This document shows positions 1-12,027 of a DNA stretch of 64,000 nucleotides, one piece after another. The position numbers and the translations under genes were made by a program. Source of the stretch: Solen grandis (lineage: Eukaryota; Mollusca; Bivalvia; Adapedonta; Solenidae). Numbering within the stretch: the stretch's first letter is position 1; every line of letters starts with the position of its first letter. The stretch lies in the NCBI GenBank assembly GCA_021229015.1, contig CM037781.1, forward strand, positions 72,122,903 through 72,186,902, given 5' to 3'. The notes under the pieces are model-generated. The model saw nothing but the letters and a program-made list of their open reading frames with translations, was not told where the DNA came from and did not search any database.

Positions 1-893
1 TTTCCCAGATCTTGGTCTTCCTCAACCTATTACTAGCTGGACTTCACTGTATGACTGAATTATCATTGCAGTGATTGTTAATTCCGAGGTAGCAACAACA
101 ACATTGTAAAACCAGATAAGATTGAGACTTAAACTTCTAAGTGAAATACAGACCCTAATCCTAGAGGGTATCAAATTGATGGTTAAAATTTTTAAAAGAA
201 TGGATTGTCTTGAGTAGACTGCTATTGTAGTTACCACAAATGTTAATTTTGTTGTTAGAATAATGATACTTTGATTTGATTTTTCCTGAATTTGTGATAT
301 TTTGCCATCAGAATCTCTTATTACAGTCTGATATGCAAATCTTTTGTCTTTGGAAGCATACAAATCATGTGATTAGTGTCAGATTGAGGTCGTATTTCAC
401 ATATTCTTACTGCTTCAGTGCTTACAGCTTCAATATTAAAGATTTGATGGCGGCTGTATTAGGAATGTAGACTGCAGGATTTTAATGCCTTTCTCAGAAT
501 TGCTATTAAGAATTCTTGATCAACATTCGATATTGCATTATGTTTTCTTGGGGGAAAGTAGGTTCAGTTCAAAATTTGATGAAATTTCTTGGAGAACTTT
601 TCAAACTTTCATCCTTTGTGCTTTGATATTAGTATTAAACAGATGAAAAAAGAATGAAACTGTTAGCAAAAGAAAGAGTTGTAGGAAATACATGTACATG
701 TATTTGGGCAAGGGGTCTTGGCCAAGTTTGACTATGGCTGCGTTTGGATCATAAAGTCATGAGTAGTGGCCCTTGAATTATCAAAAAAATGTCATATTTC
801 ACTCAGGTATCAAAGTTCATGTAAACAAATTTTATTAGACTTAAGGCCATAATCTATCAGCCACGTTTCATTATGTTTGACTATCTGACTTTT

Positions 894-1122
894 TGAGTTT
901 ACCGTCACTTCGACAGTATTTCAGTCATATAGCTAATTACAGGTGGAGGAAGACCACGAATGCACGGAGGCATCCGGGTGGAACCACCGACCTACTTCAA
1001 GCCAGCTGGAAGGCTTCCTCACATGAAAATCCAAATGACCCTGCTGTGATTTGAACCCATGTGGTGAGGGGCTGAGTGAGTGTTTAAGTCAGTGACTTTA
1101 CCCCCTCGGCCACGGAGGCCCC
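894..1122 (-). mobile_element. tRNA-derived SINE (family a), minus copy in duplication copy 1
   Basis: Reverse complement gives the GGGGCCTCCGTGGCCGAGGG head, a diverged box B, the CTTCCAGCTGGC body and the CCTCCACCTGTAATTAGCT end of the family. Confidence 0.8.
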
Positions 1123-2610
1123 CTGATTATGTCTGACATCATACCATTTAATAGTTCAAGATAAATCATGAAATTTGGAGACATTATTTATAGCCATAGC
1201 CATAATGTCTCAATCAGATTTAGATATGGCTGATTTTACACCAGTAGGTCATGAGTTATGGTTCCTGAGTTTAATATGGAAATAAAAAAATAGCAGGTTT
1301 AAGTTTGTTTACACTCAAGTGTACACACACATTCAACAAGAATGATTAAACTTGGAGACAGAATTTATGACCATATTATTTCAACAATGTTTGATGATGG
1401 CTGATTTCAAAGCATTCGATTAGGAGTTATGGCCCTTGAATAATCAAATAATGCTAGAATTAAACTTGGAGGCAATGTTTATGACCATATTTATGACCAT
1501 AATCTCTCATCAAGTGTAATTTTGGTCATTAGACTGAGTCTCTGAGACTGTCCTTGTCCTTATAGTTCCAAACACAAAATAATAGTATGATTGATTTTAC
1601 CAAATTGCAAGATTCACGAACATAATAACTTTAACAGTGTCTTTTCTAGGATTTCCTGTTTTCTAAATTGTCCCCCTACATAGCATTTTTTTTTGTGGTG
1701 GGTGGGTGGGTAGGACAATTTCAAATGACCCACCTATGCTGTTGTTTGATGCTATACATGTAATTAATTTTTAGATGAGATATTGATTACCAACAGGTGG
1801 CTGTAGTGTTAATTTGGTTTTTAATACATTTTTCATGCATTTGTTTTTGATAAATGCATGATCTCTAAAAGCAATGCTTAAACTTATATAGACACAATTT
1901 GATGCTTTAACAAACATAGCATGCAGTAGTGGTCTGATCAGGGTTTCCTCTGTTTGCTCATTTAATATTGTAGCTTACATTTTTCACAATCTTCATTACA
2001 AAGAAAAACTCATTGTTTACTAAGTCTATACAATTTAGTAGTATACGTACTAGTGGTTCTGGACCATTTTTTTATGACAAACGGAGGTGCTATGCAAAAT
2101 GGGAAGGTGCTATACAAATGTTTGGCAGTCCCTTTAAAGTTTCTAAAAAATTAAAATAAGATCATCAGTAACAATTATTTCCATCTGAAGTTCAAACTAT
2201 TATTTTTCTGTCACACTGGACAAGACAAGAGGCAATAATGCATTGCTACTTGGAAATAATCATGTAGATCAGGAATTGGATCCTGCTAATAAACTTTCAT
2301 GGAATTCATTTATATAGAAATTAATTACTGTGGAAATAAACAACAATATGATACTTTTGTATAAAGTAATCATTTGTAAATTCAATTATGAATGAATTTC
2401 CCCTTGTTAGGTGCCAAAAATGTGAGTGATTAAGGAGGATGAAATAGCTCTAGATAATAAACTCTGACTGGTACAGTCATGTGATCACCTTCAGCACTGC
2501 TCTCTAAAATTGAATCTTCTGGATAATGTCGTACAGCATGAAGGGAAACCGTGTTAAACAGTATTGTTTTTCAGGATTTCTCATTCTAGCAATAATCATC
2601 TGTGTGTGTT

Positions 2611-2852
2611 TTAATCCTTTTCCTTATAGAGGAAACCATGAAAAGACCTATGCGAACAGCATAAAACCAGATCAGCCTGCGAGTAACTCGCAGGCTAATC
2701 AGGTTTTATGCTGTTCGCTGCTCCTCAGTGGTCTGGAAATGAGGACTTTATAATTAAATTTGGTAAGGTTTAACTGTGGTTTTCTGCAGATCAGGCTTTA
2801 TGTGGTACCTATTGAGTGCGTCAAAATGAGTCTATATGAGGGAAAGGGTTAA
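2611..2852 (+). mobile_element. TTAA-flanked palindromic MITE, copy A
   Basis: TTAA borders enclose imperfect terminal repeats of the CCCTTTCCCTCATA type. A central palindrome is built from GCGAACAGCATAAAACC, GATCAGCCTGCGAG and their complements. TTAA targets and CCC-starting ends are characteristic of piggyBac-type elements. It has no coding capacity. This copy is part of the duplicated segment. Confidence 0.8.
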
Positions 2853-2884
2853 AACAAATTCTAGTTTATAGTGACTATCTGTGA

Positions 2885-3090
2885 ATGAGTAGCTTTAACT
2901 CCTCACCACTGTGGGTTTTAGCTATGAACTGGTCATTCAGATTTTTTGATGTGGACGCTCAGACTTGTGGTAGGACAGTGGTTTTTCCCAGATCTTGGTC
3001 TTCCTCAACCTATTACTAGCTGGACTTCACTGTATGACTGAATTATCATTGCAGTGATTGTTAATTCCGAGGTAGCAACAACAACATTGT
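2885..3090 (+). mobile_element. Diverged SINE (family a) spanning the duplication junction
   Basis: CCTCACCACTGTGGGTTTTAG, a degraded middle, then TCTTCCTCAACCTATTACTA and the ACAACAACA tail. Its 3' half (2984 on) is repeated at window positions 1-105. Confidence 0.65.
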
Positions 3091-3097
3091 AAAACCA

Positions 3098-3197
3098 NNN
3101 NNNNNNNNNNNNNNNNNNNNNNNNNNNNNNNNNNNNNNNNNNNNNNNNNNNNNNNNNNNNNNNNNNNNNNNNNNNNNNNNNNNNNNNNNNNNNNNNN
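3098..3197. other. Scaffold gap, 100 N
   Basis: Exactly 100 N. The bases on either side (…AAAACCA and GATAAGATTG…) are contiguous in copy 1 of the duplication at positions 114/115, so the true gap is probably zero bases. Confidence 0.98.
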
Positions 3198-3943
3198 GAT
3201 AAGATTGAGACTTAAACTTCTAAGTGAAATACAGACCCTAATCCTAGAGGGTATCAAATTGATGGTTAAAATTTTTAAAAGAATGGATTGTCTTGAGTAG
3301 ACTGCCATTGTAGTTACCACAAATGTTAATTTTGTTGTTAGAATAATGATACTTTGATTTGATTTTTCCTGAATTTGTGATATTTTGCCATCAGAATCTC
3401 TTATTACAGTCTGATATGCAAATCTTTTGTCTTTGGAAGCATACAAATCATGTGATTAGTTTGAGGTCGTTTTACAGCTTCAATATTAAAGATTTGATGG
3501 CGGCTGTATTAGGAATGTAGACTGCAGGATTTTAATGCCTTTCTCAGAATTGCTATTAAGAATTCTTGATCAACATTCGATATTGCATTATGTTTTCTTG
3601 GGGGAAAGTAGGTTCAGTTCAAAATTTGATGAAATTTCTTGGAGAACTTTTCAAACTTTCATCCTTTGTGCTTTGATATTAGTATTAAACAGATGAAAAA
3701 AGAATGAAACTGTTAGCAAAAGAAAGAGTTGTAGGAAATACATGTACATGTATTTGGGCAAGGGGTCTTGGCCAAGTTTGACTATGGCTGCGTTTGGATC
3801 ATAAAGTCATGAGTAGTGGCCCTTGAATTATCAAAAAAATGTCATATTTCACTCAGGTATCGAAGTTCATGTAAACAAACTTTATTAGACTTAAGGCCAT
3901 AATCTATCAGCCACGTTTCATTATGTTTGACTATCTGACTTTT

Positions 3944-4172
3944 TGAGTTTACCGTCACTTCAACAGTATTTCAGTCATATAGCTAATTACAGGTGGAGGA
4001 AGACCTCGAATGCACGGAGGCATCCGGGTAGAACCACCGACCTACTTCAAGCCAGCTGGAAGGCTTCCTCACATGAAAATCCAAATGACCCTGCTGTGAT
4101 TTGAACCCATGTGGTGAGGGGCTGAGTGAGTGTTTAAGTCAGTGACTTTACCCCCTCGGCCACGGAGGCCCC
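3944..4172 (-). mobile_element. tRNA-derived SINE (family a), minus copy in duplication copy 2
   Basis: Same insertion as at 894, carried by the duplication. Confidence 0.8.
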
Positions 4173-5065
4173 CTGATTATGTCTGACATCATACCATTTA
4201 ATAGTTCAAGATAAATCATGAAATTTGGAGACATTATTTATAGCCATAGCCATAATGTCTCAATCAGATTTAGATATGGCTGATTTTACACCAGTAGGTC
4301 ATGAGTTATGGTTCCTGAGTTTAATATGGAAATAAAAAAATAGCAGGTTTAAGTTTGTTTACACTCAAGTGTACACACACATTCAACAAGAATGATTAAA
4401 CTTGGAGACAGAATTTATGACCATATTATTTCAACAATGTTTGATGATGGCTGATTTCAAAGCATTCGATTAAGAGTTATGGCCCTTGAATAATCAAATA
4501 ATGCTAGAATTAAACTTGGAGGCAATGTTTATGACCATATTTATGACCATAATCTCTCATTAAGTGTAATTTTGGTCATTAGACTGAGTCTCTGAGACTG
4601 TCCTTGTCCTTATAGTTCCAAACACAAAATAATAGTATGATTGATTTTACCAAATTGCAAGATTCACGAACATAATAACTTTAACAGTGTCTTTTCTAGG
4701 ATTTCCTGTTTTCTAAATTGTCCCCCTACATAGCATTTTTTTTGTGGTGGGTGGGTGGGTAGGACAATTTCAAATGACCCACCTATGCTGTTGTTTGATG
4801 CTATACATGTAATTAATTTTTAGATGAGATATTGATTACCAACAGGTGGCTGTAGTGTTAATTTGGTTTTTAATACATTTTTCATGCATTTGTTTTTGAT
4901 AAATGCATGATCTCTAAAAGCAATGCTTAACCTTATATAGACACAATTTGATGCTTTAACAAACATAGCATGCAGTAGTGGTCTGATCAGGGTTTCCTCT
5001 GTTTGCTCATTTAATATTGTAGCTTGCATTTTTCACAGTCTTCATTACAAAGAAAAACTCATTGT

Positions 5066-5350
5066 TTACTAAGTCTATACAATTTAGTAGTATACATACT
5101 AGCGGTTCTGGACCATTTTTTTATGACAAACGGAGGTGCTATGCAAAATGGGAAGGTGCTATACAAATGTTTGGCAAATGCTATACAAAATCAAAAAGTG
5201 CTTGGCAAATGCTATACAAAAATATAAAATACAATAGCATTTGCCAAACATTTGTATAGCACCTTCCCATTTTGCATAGCACCTCCGTTTGTCTTAAAAC
5301 AGTGGTCCAGAACCGGTAGTATGTATTCTACTAATTTTAAGTTTAGTAAA
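5066..5350. repeat. Long palindrome (foldback element)
   Basis: Arms of about 110-130 bases run from 5066 to ~5187 and back from ~5230 to 5350. They read TTTACTAA..TTTAGTAGTAT..GGTTCTGGACCA..ATGACAAACGGAGGTGCTAT on the left and the reverse complement on the right. The loop, about 45 bases, repeats TTGGCAAATGCTATACAAAA. The innermost arm GGGAAGGTGCTATACAAATG and its complement match perfectly. It looks like a foldback or MITE element. Copy 1 of the duplication (2030-2127) has only the left arm. Confidence 0.85.
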
Positions 5351-6062
5351 TTAATATACATCTAGTCAGATATTTGTACATGAATATTCATGAGGTAAAT
5401 CTGGCAATCACACACTCTAAATTCTGTTGGTTTTTTTTGTTTTGTTTTTTGCAGAATAGACTGATCACTCATAGTTATGGCCAATAATAAAATCGTTAAA
5501 ATAATTTCAAAATAAGATTAATTAACAATTTGATATACAAATTTATGACTGGATGTTTATTATATAAATGGATTTTTCCTTATGACACAGAATGTATAGA
5601 AACTGGGCTACAGTATTGTATGAGCCAACAATGGCGATCAGACATCTCCTGGAAGGATCTGTATGATCTTGTTTGCTCTGTCATTTGCCAGTGTATCAAA
5701 CCAAGTCTTTATGTTAAGGATGATAGTTCTACATATATATGTAGCAAGTGCATATCAATTTTTGTCAATGAGAAATAAAAATTTTCTACAAAAGTTATAT
5801 TAATACCACTGGCACTTAAGGTCCTTAATTGCTCATTTTTGTAAGAGATGGAAATTCCAAAAAGTCAAAAAATGCATTAGAGTAAAAAAAAAAAATGTTA
5901 ATAATTACATGTATATTTATGATATAATTGAATTTTTTTCTCAGATATTTCAGAAAATGCATCTGCATCCTTTCAAAAATTCCTTGGGAGCATGCCAGGA
6001 TCTCCCTGTTATTAAGTCTACCAACAGCCAGAAAAAAACAACAACTGATTTTCTGAATATAA

Positions 6063-6347
6063 TCAAATAAAATCGTTTCCGATCTTACCCAATAAAGGGA
6101 GTTTCCCATCTATAAATAAAACTTTGATTTCATTATATGGGCACTTCACATAGATCACATGATCGATAAAGCTGTTGCAAATTACAATGACGTGTGTAAT
6201 GCTTTTGAGAAAGTCCCCAATTTTGTCTATCAGCAATTTGGCACCCAAGCTGTTGCTTTCGGCTCCAATGGTGTTTTTTATGTCACCCCATCGTGTGACT
6301 TGATCACCAATATTTACAAGTTTTAAAGAGTTTCTGTCTTGCAGCAA
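6063..6347 (-). other. Open reading frame of unknown identity, possible exon or gene fragment
   Basis: The frame reads LLQDRNSLKLVNIGDQVTRW, then GDIKNTIGAESNSLGAKLLI. The pattern N-I-G-x-x-x-x-R-W-x-x-[IL]-K...A-x-L-L resembles a short helical segment seen near the N-terminus of many uncharacterised metazoan zinc-finger-like proteins; this likeness is from memory. Upstream in frame there is a Lys-rich stretch interrupted by TAA, and no ATG opens the frame. It may therefore be a decayed first exon. It lies inside the 1487-bp segment absent from the neighbouring duplicate. Confidence 0.3.
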
Positions 6348-7146
6348 GGGTGCGCTTTTTTACGCTTGCTTTTTTTTCATCCCATAATGGTGCCAGAAAT
6401 AGCTTGTCTGATTAGATGTGCATGTGTGAACGGGCACATGCGCTGTCACGTGATTTTCAGAAACATTATTTTAAAACTTATAGCGTTTGTAATGCAGTGA
6501 AATTTGCGTTAGAAAAAACTGAGAAAATTTGCAATATCTCGGGATCTCGGGATTTCTTTGGCAATGTAAGGAATCAGTGATCAAATTTAAATGCCTCACA
6601 TGCAATGGTTATCTGGAAATTAGAAGTTTTATTTTTTTTTGTCATTTTAGCATCAGTCAGGCAGTCCCTTTAAAGTTTCTAAAAAATTAAAATAAGATCA
6701 TCAGTAACAATTATTTCCATCTGAAGTTCAAACTATTATTTTTCTGTCACATTGGACAAGACAAGAGGCAATAATGCATTGCTACTTGGAAATAATCATG
6801 TAGATCAGGAATTGGATCCTGCTAATAAACTTTCATGGAATTCATTTATATAGAAATTAATTACTGTGGAAATAAACAACAATATGATACTTTTGTATAA
6901 AGTAATCATTTGTAAATTCAATTATGAATGAATTTCCCCTTGTTAGGTGCCAAAAATGTGAGTGATTAAGGAGGATGAAAAAGCTCTAGATAATAAACTC
7001 TGACTGGTACAGTCATGTGATCACCTTCAGCACTGCTCTCTAAAATTGAATCTTCTGGATAATGTCGTACACCATGAAGGGAAACCGTGTTAGACAGTAT
7101 TGTTTTTCAGGATTTCTCATTCTAGCAATAATCATCTGTGTGTGTT

Positions 7147-7388
7147 TTAATCCTTTTCCTCATAGAGGAAACCATGAAAAGACCTATGCGAACAACATAA
7201 AACCAGATCAGCCTGCGAGTAACTCGCAGGCTGATCAGGTTTTATGCTGTTCGCTGCTCCTCAGTGGTCTGGAAATGAGGATTTTGTAATTAAATTTGGT
7301 AAGGTTTAACTGTGGTTTTCTGAAGATCAGGCTTTATGTGGTACCTATTAAGTGCGTCAAAACGAGTCTATATGAAGGAAAGGGTTAA
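7147..7388 (+). mobile_element. TTAA-flanked palindromic MITE, copy B
   Basis: Duplicate of the copy at 2611, with a few substitutions. Its 3' border marks the right end of the duplicated segment. Confidence 0.8.
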
Positions 7389-7389
7389 A

Positions 7390-9435
7390 AGATGGATTCT
7401 GGCCATATGGTAAATGAATTACTTGAGAATATTGTTCTCCATTTGCTTGTAGAAGACCGAGTGATGTTTTTTTCCTAGACAAAGGAGAGTGAAAACATAA
7501 ACAATCAATTTATACCCTGCCATTTCAGTGAAAACTTCATAAATTTCAAGAAAATATTAGAAGAAAAAAATTCAGATAAGTAATGACCCAAAGAAATTCT
7601 ATAAATAGTGTAATTTTTCTGCCTGAATCTTCTATTTTTATATCTATTTTAATGATGAAGCTAATTAGAATCATAATTATGAAACTCATATAAAAAATAA
7701 TGATTAACAACTTAGTCTTGAGCTGATGTTAGCCAACACAGTACATGTGCATGTACTCTTTGCATGTACATTTCATTGATTTTGCTTTGTTTTCTGTAAA
7801 GGTTAAAATAGAAAATTGAATATTTTATTGAGAGACCTTTTGTGAAATGTAAATAAATCACCAGAGAAACGGAACTTTTGCACTAAATCAAATTGACATA
7901 TATGTTTAGAACTTGTTTAGTTTCTTTGCAACATTTAAAGTTTCAAGTGTTTTATTGGGTAAATTCAGTGTGAAAGCCCTTGTGTGTTTTATACTGAAGC
8001 AATTTGATTATTTGAATTTTGACATGTGTTTTGTTGTTCACGATGATAATAAGACTTTTTCCGGGGCTTGGGTAGGTCTGTCTTCTTAGTCATGTGAAAT
8101 TTTTAATGATTGTGGTCAGGGAATTCTTATGTAAAATCATTATAAGTGTTCCATCTTAATTACTTACAAGTAAATAAAAATAAACTGTGACCATGAATTT
8201 CTTATGATCTTTACAAATGAACATTGTCGATCATGTCAACATCAGAGAGTTCATAACTTTTAAGTTAGAGACAGGTTGACATGATTATAGATTTAAATGT
8301 ATATTTTGGCATGCAATCACAATTTGTAATATGGTAACATCATACTTGCAATTAACTCAACAAAACATTGCCGTAAGATGAGAAAATGTTATAGATATAG
8401 TGATTTTAGTAAATTAATTATCATCATATAATTCTGTGTAGCTTTTCATCCTTAACCTTCTCTTTTTTCCCCTATGTCATCTGTTGTCAATCCATAATAT
8501 TCTTCTAGTGGTTAGAGTGACTTCTCCTGTAACCAGATATTTTGGGTCCTTCTTAATTACTCAACAACTATTTTCACTGGACATGAAGTTTGGCATCCCT
8601 GTTACCTAAAATGAGAACTATTTAGTCAGAGCAGTGGATGAGTCCATGTTAGCGTTCTGCTGACATATTGATTGCTATTGATCAAAGAAGTGGTTAAGCT
8701 GTTGAAATTGGAAAATTACCTTTTTCGCAAAAGTCTGTTACAACTGCTTTTCCAATTTTGGAAACTTGAAAGGATGAAATGTTTTTGCATGAAAGAGATC
8801 CATTACAAGCAAGCTTTCCGTTAAAGTAGAATTCTGAAACAAAGTGCTTTTAATTTCTGAAAATGTGCTACTGTGTTGGCTTCAGTTATAGGTAAAACAA
8901 GATTTAATTTCCACATTCATTTTGATGTCAGTGGCAAATTTGATGTAAAATAAATGTGAAACCTCAGTAGTTAAACTAACATTGGCACCACCATCAACTG
9001 GTCTCAATAAGGAGATGCCCAGATAATTGGGACAAATTAGACAAATAATGATTGAGGAGATGGTCAGTTCAGTTCAATGATTTATTGATCTGATTAAGGA
9101 GATGATCTATATAAAGATTCTCTGAAGAGTACTCTGAAGTACTTCCATATATTTTTATTGGACATACAGATAACTTTTTCATGAAAAGGGTAATTTACCC
9201 TATGACTTTATATTAATTGGGTTTTTGCGCAATTTAATTGGGTTTTTGACAAATGTGAATTGGGTATTTGGTATATTTTGTAAACAACTGTCAACATTTT
9301 AAATGAGTTTTCAAAAATTCTTTTGCTTTTAATTACTCCATGATTCTGAAAACTATTGCTTTTTTGCCAAAATGAATTGGGTAAAGGTAAATACTCAAAT
9401 ACCCAGCTTATCTGTTGCTCTGATTGGATATACTC
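7390..9435. other. Intergenic, nothing recognised
   Basis: AT-rich sequence with no open frame of note. A small triple repeat of AATTGGGTTTTT (9215-9265) is the only structure seen. Confidence 0.5.
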
Positions 9436-11453
9436 TTTTTTAGCTTGACTATTCGAAGAATAAGGAGGGCTATTCTACTCACCCGAGCGTCGGCATTGGC
9501 GTATATGTTAAGTTTTTTGTACCACTTTTTTTTCCACTTAATCCCTTAAGGTATTGTTTTGTTACTTGGAATACTTGTATATGACTACCATCCCAACCTG
9601 TAGGCAAGAGGGGATAACTCTGTCATGGATTTTGACCAAATTATGCCCCTTTTTCGACTTAGAATCTTGGTCAAGTTTTTTGTACCACCTCACTTTTTCA
9701 CTGAACCCCTTGAGGTATTGTTTTGATACTTGGAATATTTTTATATGACCACCACCCCAACCTGTAGGCAAGAGGGGATAACTCTTGTCATGGATTTTGA
9801 CCAAATTATGCCCTTTTTAGCTCACCTGAGCACAAAGTGCTCAAGGTGAGCTTTTGTGATCGCCCTTTGTCCGCCATCGTCTGTCGTGCCTCTTCAACAA
9901 TTTGGCTTGTTAACACTCTAGAGGCCATATTTCTTGCCCAATCTTCATGAAACTTGGTCAGAATGTTTGTCTCCATAAAATCTTGGACAAGTTAGAAATT
10001 GGGTCATGTGGGGTCAAAAAGTAGGTCACAAGGTCAAATCTTAAAAAAACCTTGTTAACACTCTAGAGGCCTCATTTTTGGCCCAATCTTCATGAAACTT
10101 GGTCAGAATGTTTGTCTCCATAAAATCTTGGACAAGTTCGACTTTGGGTCATGTGGGGTCAAAAAGAAGATCATGAGGTCAAATCTTAGAAAAAACCTTG
10201 TTAACACTCTAGAGGCCACATTTTTGGCCATATCTTCATGAAACTTGTCAAAAAGTTTGTTTCCATAAAAGTTCGAATTTGAGTCATGTGATGTGAAAAA
10301 ATAGGTCAATATGAAAAATCCAACATATGTTGTTCATTTATAATCAGGTGAGCAATTCAGGGCAATCATGGCCCTCTTGTTTCAACTTAGAATCTTGGTT
10401 AAGTTTTCCATACCACCTCACTTTTTCACTGAACCCCTTAAGGTATTGTTTTGATACTTGGAATATTTGTATATGACCACCACCCCAACCTGCTAGCAAG
10501 AGGGGATACAGTCTGGATTACTAATTATGTCTTTTTGATTGATCTTGGTTAAAGTTTGTTGACACTTTAATTACAAACGATGTTTGGAGACAAGTATTGT
10601 TATTACTCCTTTTCTTCTCCTTCTTCTTTCTTCCTCCGGCAACTTTGTACAGGCCATATCTCGGAGGCCGCTCGACCTATCTTTACAAAACTTTATACAC
10701 TTATAGTCCTCAATTAGTAGTGATGCTTTCCAGATTTTTGTAAATGGGGGTCCATAGGGGTCAGGCCCCACTCCCTCAAAGTTGGATTTTTGCATAAAAA
10801 ATATATTTTATTAGATATTTCAAATGTCCAACCCTGAATCATATACTTTTTGTTCCTAAAAATGAGAAGATTGAATAGTACTACTTTGGTGTTTTCCGAG
10901 GTCACCCAGGGGTCAGGGCCCTGTGACCTAAATTTTACTTACGACCTTATATCTTAAAAACTGTGAAGATCCCCACCTCTAAACCATATATATTATTATT
11001 CCTCATGATGAGATGGATTGGATGGTACTTCTGTTATGTTCACATGGGTCACCAAGGGGTCAGGCCCCACCCCTTAATTCTACTTATGACCTTATATCTC
11101 AAAGGGGGTCACAAAGGGGTCTGGCCCCACCCTGTCAGTTTAACTTCAATCTTTATTTAAAAAAAACATTGAGATCCCCACCCATAAGCCATGTATATTT
11201 TTGTTTTTCATGATCAGATGGATTGAATGATACTTTATGCTTGTCTAAGGAGAAACTCCATAAATTTTTTATACTTGCTTACTTTTTCACTGAACCCTTT
11301 GAGATATTACCTTAAAACGTGGAATATATGTTTATATCCTTTGTTTACTTTTTTATAATACAACAATTCTTATTTTGCCTTTTACAGCAATATTTTTCTA
11401 TATTGACAAGCATTTGAATTGTCGAGCTTGCTGTCTTACTGACAGCTCTTGTT
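9436..11453 (+). mobile_element. GACTATTC-family element with ~165-bp internal units, carrying a nested insertion
   Basis: Starts TTTTTAGCTTGACTATTCGA and ends CATTTGAATTGTCGAGC, GCTGTCTTACTGACAGC and CTCTTGTTT. Inside, units of about 165 bp repeat the theme GTACCACCTCACTTTTTCAC, TTGAGGTATTGTTTTGATAC, CAAGAGGGGATAACTC, CCAAATTATGCCCC. The right part repeats GGGGTCAGGCCCCACC blocks (10745-11130). A second element interrupts it at 9814-10382. It is non-coding. Confidence 0.75.
9814..10382 (+). mobile_element. GCTCACCTGAG-family element nested in the previous one
   Basis: Starts TTTTTAGCTCACCTGAGC with a hairpin (GAGCACAAAGTGCTC). Carries three ~130-bp units (ACACTCTAGAGGCC..CTTCATGAAACTTGGTCA). 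Ends CAGGTGAGC..GGCAATCATGGCCCTCTTGTT. The host sequence resumes in register (CAACTTAGAATCTTGG), so both edges are defined to within the T-run. Confidence 0.85.
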
Positions 11454-11902
11454 TACTGTGTACATGTACTTTATGAAATTACATGCGTAACTTGACAAAA
11501 AACAACAAACATAATTTTATTTTTGTGCAGACAACAGGTTTTGAAGTCATACCAATTCAAACTCATTTTTATCGCTTTGGTTGTTAATGTTATTGGACAA
11601 AAGAAAATATTGTAATTTCATTGGTTTAATAGTTATGAACATATATATATTTTGAGCAATGAATGTAAATATTTTGAATGGGTCTTTTCATTTAGTTACA
11701 ACTGATTTCTAATTTCATCACATATCTCCTGATATAATGTATCTAAACTTATTTTTGATTACATCTCATTATTTACGTAGTATGTTAACATTTTCATCTT
11801 ACAAAGTTCTGTACCTTTTTGATCTTAATGACTCCGCCAAAATTCAGCTTCTTGTAACAGATAACAATCAGTAATTCATTAATCTGTTATTTTTTATTTA
11901 AG

Positions 11903-12027
11903 GTTTACACAGTATCAAATGGACTTGCCTGGCTCTCAGTGAACAAGTTGTAGGAGGACTTTGATTAAGTGGTCAAAGTATACAGGACTTCAGAGTTGTA
12001 GGTCCTGCGGGTTCAGACTTCAATGAG
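11903..12027 (+). other. Candidate non-coding (5' UTR) exon
   Basis: The stretch is bounded by an AT-rich pyrimidine tract plus AAG acceptor and by a near-perfect GAG|GTAAGA donor. It is 125 bases with stops in the frames examined, so it would be untranslated. It lies upstream of the TRMT9B homologue on the same strand and could be one of its leader exons, or belong to a non-coding RNA. This rests only on splice-site shape. Confidence 0.25.

Larger units (their letters stand above)
1..2852. repeat. Tandem segmental duplication, copy 1 (deleted form)
   Basis: Positions 1-2123 match 2984-5172 almost base for base, after removing the 100 N and a ~33-base indel near 378-425. Positions 2128-2852 match 6664-7388. 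The 1487 bases between these blocks in copy 2 are missing here. The content is non-coding: the tail of a SINE, a - strand SINE, clock-like internal repeats resembling the GCTCACCTGAG family, and a TTAA MITE at the right edge. Confidence 0.9.
2984..7388. repeat. Tandem segmental duplication, copy 2 (full form)
   Basis: Same content as 1-2852, with the palindrome at 5066-5350 and the segment 5177-6663 retained. The homology ends at the 3' end of the TTAA MITE (7388); beyond it the two copies continue into different DNA. Only scattered substitutions separate the copies, so the event is recent or the two copies are alleles. Confidence 0.88.

Noticed and set aside
2526..2753. 75-codon frame repeated at 2526 and 7062
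   Set aside because: It runs through the TTAA MITE palindrome and simply reflects the duplicated non-coding segment.
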